Positions 62,728 through 64,000 of a DNA stretch of 64,000 nt are shown here, piece after piece (the first letter of the stretch is position 1; each line of letters begins with the position of its first letter). The notes below the pieces were generated by a model, which was not told the DNA's origin, made no database searches, and saw only the letters and a program-made list of their open reading frames with translations. Origin of the DNA: Lachnospiraceae bacterium 10-1 (GTDB lineage Bacteria; Bacillota; Clostridia; Lachnospirales; Lachnospiraceae); assembly GCA_000403495.2 (NCBI GenBank), contig KE159818.1, positions 1 to 64,000 of the forward strand, given 5' to 3'. The translations under genes were made by a program, and so were the position numbers.

Positions 62728-63672
62728 TTACCGGCCTCTAAAAAAAATACGCTTTATCTTTCTCACCGCTTTTCGCACAAATCGCTTTATCTTCATGGCT
62801 ATCCTGGTGTAAAGCTGTTTTCCCCATGAAACTGGAGGCATAATTAAATACCTGTATTCTTCTATATGAGAAAGCAGATATTCCGGATAGCTCTCATCAA
62901 CTTCCACCCGTTTAAACCTTGCATCTCTTCCAAAAATATCCTGGCCTAAAATCAGCTTGTCCATTGCTTCCGCTAAGGTATCCGCATTGTTATATTCCTG
63001 ATGTGCCGCCGCAACCACCTTGGTTCCGATTCTTTTACCCACATCCCTTTCCTGTCTGCTGCCCATATAGCCAAAATGCCAGCCTCCGTCCTCAACTCTT
63101 ACCGCACCAGGCGCGGTGGTGGATGCCTCCCGCATTTCAATAATTCCGGCTTTGGGAATGCTCCTTTTTCCAAACACCTTGGTTCCAAGCCACATTTTCT
63201 TCTCTGCCCCGGGAAATTCTCCTGTTATGGAAAGCAGGCTGCCTGAGATCTCTTCCATGTTAATAAAGCAGTAAAACATTCTTTGAGCCAGATGATATAC
63301 TTTATCCGGATTAAACTCTGCAATTATCTTCTTAAGTACCTTGGGGTTGGGAATCTCATCCACATCGCTTAAAATAATTACATCCTCATCTGTAGCATCC
63401 TTAAGCCCCTTTATAAGGGCGTTTTTTTGAAATTTATCTCTTTCGTGGGTAGTTGCCTGTATAGGAGAATCATCCACTACCAAATAAGTAATTTTAGGCA
63501 GAAACTCCTGAAACATTGCCTTGTTTTTCTCGAAACAAAGCTCCTTTTTTTCTCCGGAAAAGGTTACTGTAGCCTCTTCAATTACAAACTGGTCCACAAT
63601 CGGATCTAATATATGAAGCCGAAGCTTTAAAATATCTAGTTCGTTAAAAAACGGAATACAATCATAAACCAT
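62728..63672 (-). CDS. Glycosyltransferase family 17 protein
   Basis: VYDCIPFFNELDILKLRLHI and then VDQFVIEEATVTFSGEKKEL, KDATDEDVIILSDVDEIPNP (D-V-D-E-I metal site) and DKVYHLAQRMFYCFINM match GT17, the family of beta-1,4-mannosyl-glycoprotein N-acetylglucosaminyltransferases; bacterial members occur in capsule loci. 314 residues, complete. VEDGGWHFGYMGS is the conserved G-W-H-F block. The donor in bacteria is not known. GAGG precedes the ATG. Confidence 0.88.
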   Translation of the reverse strand: MVYDCIPFFNELDILKLRLHILDPIVDQFVIEEATVTFSGEKKELCFEKNKAMFQEFLPKITYLVVDDSPIQATTHERDKFQKNALIKGLKDATDEDVIILSDVDEIPNPKVLKKIIAEFNPDKVYHLAQRMFYCFINMEEISGSLLSITGEFPGAEKKMWLGTKVFGKRSIPKAGIIEMREASTTAPGAVRVEDGGWHFGYMGSRQERDVGKRIGTKVVAAAHQEYNNADTLAEAMDKLILGQDIFGRDARFKRVEVDESYPEYLLSHIEEYRYLIMPPVSWGKQLYTRIAMKIKRFVRKAVRKIKRIFFRGR

Positions 63673-63682
63673 ATTTGCAACC

Positions 63683-64000
63683 TCATTTTTTCAAGTGTCT
63701 CCAAAACAAAAGCGGTCTTACCATGCTTTTAAATTTAAGCCATCCCCTGGTTAAGGGATTTTGAAATGCCGGATACCTGCTGTTTCTTCCCCACCACTTA
63801 TGAAACACAAAGGGAGCGTCCACCTCCATCACCTCCGGCACCGGATGTTCATGTCCGAACTGTGCCGCTACCTCTACAGGTGCATATTTCATTCCGGCCT
63901 CTTCAAATTTATGCTTATTCATGCAGCAAAGGAAAATATCTTCATTATAAAACCCTTCCTCATCCTTTTCCCACTTAAGGCCTGCCTGTTTTGGAAAATC
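63683..64000 (-). CDS. DUF5672 family protein (probable glycosyltransferase), C-terminal part
   Basis: The frame is open to the window edge. It reads GFYNEDIFLCCMNKHKFEEA, GMKYAPVEVAAQFGHEHPVP and PFVFHKWWGRN, which matches the end of DUF5672 proteins (N-E-D-x-F, A-P-x-E-x-A, F-x-x-E, P-F-x-F-H). Such proteins look like GT-A transferases and accompany capsule genes. The N-terminal part lies beyond 64000. An internal ATG at 63922 is not the true start because similarity continues upstream of it. Confidence 0.8.
   Translation of the reverse strand, partial: DFPKQAGLKWEKDEEGFYNEDIFLCCMNKHKFEEAGMKYAPVEVAAQFGHEHPVPEVMEVDAPFVFHKWWGRNSRYPAFQNPLTRGWLKFKSMVRPLLFWRHLKK

Overview
This 64 kb window is almost entirely one very large surface-polysaccharide (capsule, exopolysaccharide or glycoprotein-glycan) biosynthesis locus. 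Low G+C, strong AAGGAGG-type ribosome binding sites, an IS66 element and Gram-positive families (YfhO, DUF6020, DUF2304, GT-D) suggest a Firmicute, probably a gut clostridium of the Lachnospiraceae. This is inference; no rRNA or housekeeping gene is present to settle it. No tRNA, rRNA, CRISPR array or phage gene was seen.

Layout. Nearly all genes lie on the minus strand, so expression runs from right to left. Right part (about 64 to 36 kb): a partial DUF5672 gene, a GT17 transferase, the initiating polyprenyl-phosphate sugar-phosphotransferase, many GT2/GT4 transferases, a pyruvyltransferase, a GH88/GH105-like hydrolase, a GT11 transferase, a Wzy-like polymerase, a radical SAM protein, YfhO, an acetyltransferase, a GT-D transferase, a PglK-like ABC flippase, a large membrane protein, GT2 and GT8. 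Middle (36 to 31.8 kb): two plus-strand genes (GT4 and a DUF6020 membrane protein) break the orientation, flanking a GT2/DUF2304 pair. Two promoters are readable here: an extended -10 site for the DUF6020 gene and a TTGTAA-N17-TATAAA promoter facing left into the second long minus-strand unit.

Left part (31.8 to 0.8 kb, visibly more AT-rich): GT4, then WbpB/WbpD/WbpE-like genes for a 2,3-diacetamido uronic acid, another GT4, an asparagine-synthetase-like gene, GT2, then a complete GDP-D-glycero-D-manno-heptose set (gmhA, a fused guanylyltransferase-phosphatase, hddA). Next comes an unusual block from about 19.8 to 3 kb: two radical SAM proteins, methyltransferases, a hydrolase-like protein with a GDC motif, an adenylation enzyme, a free carrier protein, an FkbM methyltransferase, two paralogous proteins with a ParB/sulfiredoxin-like motif, a sugar aminotransferase and an extended GT11 protein. 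A second ABC flippase follows. The locus ends in a broken MBOAT O-acyltransferase gene cut by an IS66-family insertion.

How it fits together (inference): the phosphotransferase loads the first sugar on a lipid carrier; the many transferases extend it using heptose, diacetamido-uronate, fucose-like and other sugars; PglK-like ABC proteins flip the product and the Wzy-like protein polymerises it. The carrier-protein block probably makes and attaches an acyl, aminoacyl or otherwise unusual decoration. The main candidate for an undescribed system is this block (about 12 to 18 kb), with its repeated Rossmann module and its two ParB-like proteins. Five runs of seven or eight G, four in intact genes and one at the frameshift of the broken MBOAT gene, suggest possible phase variation.
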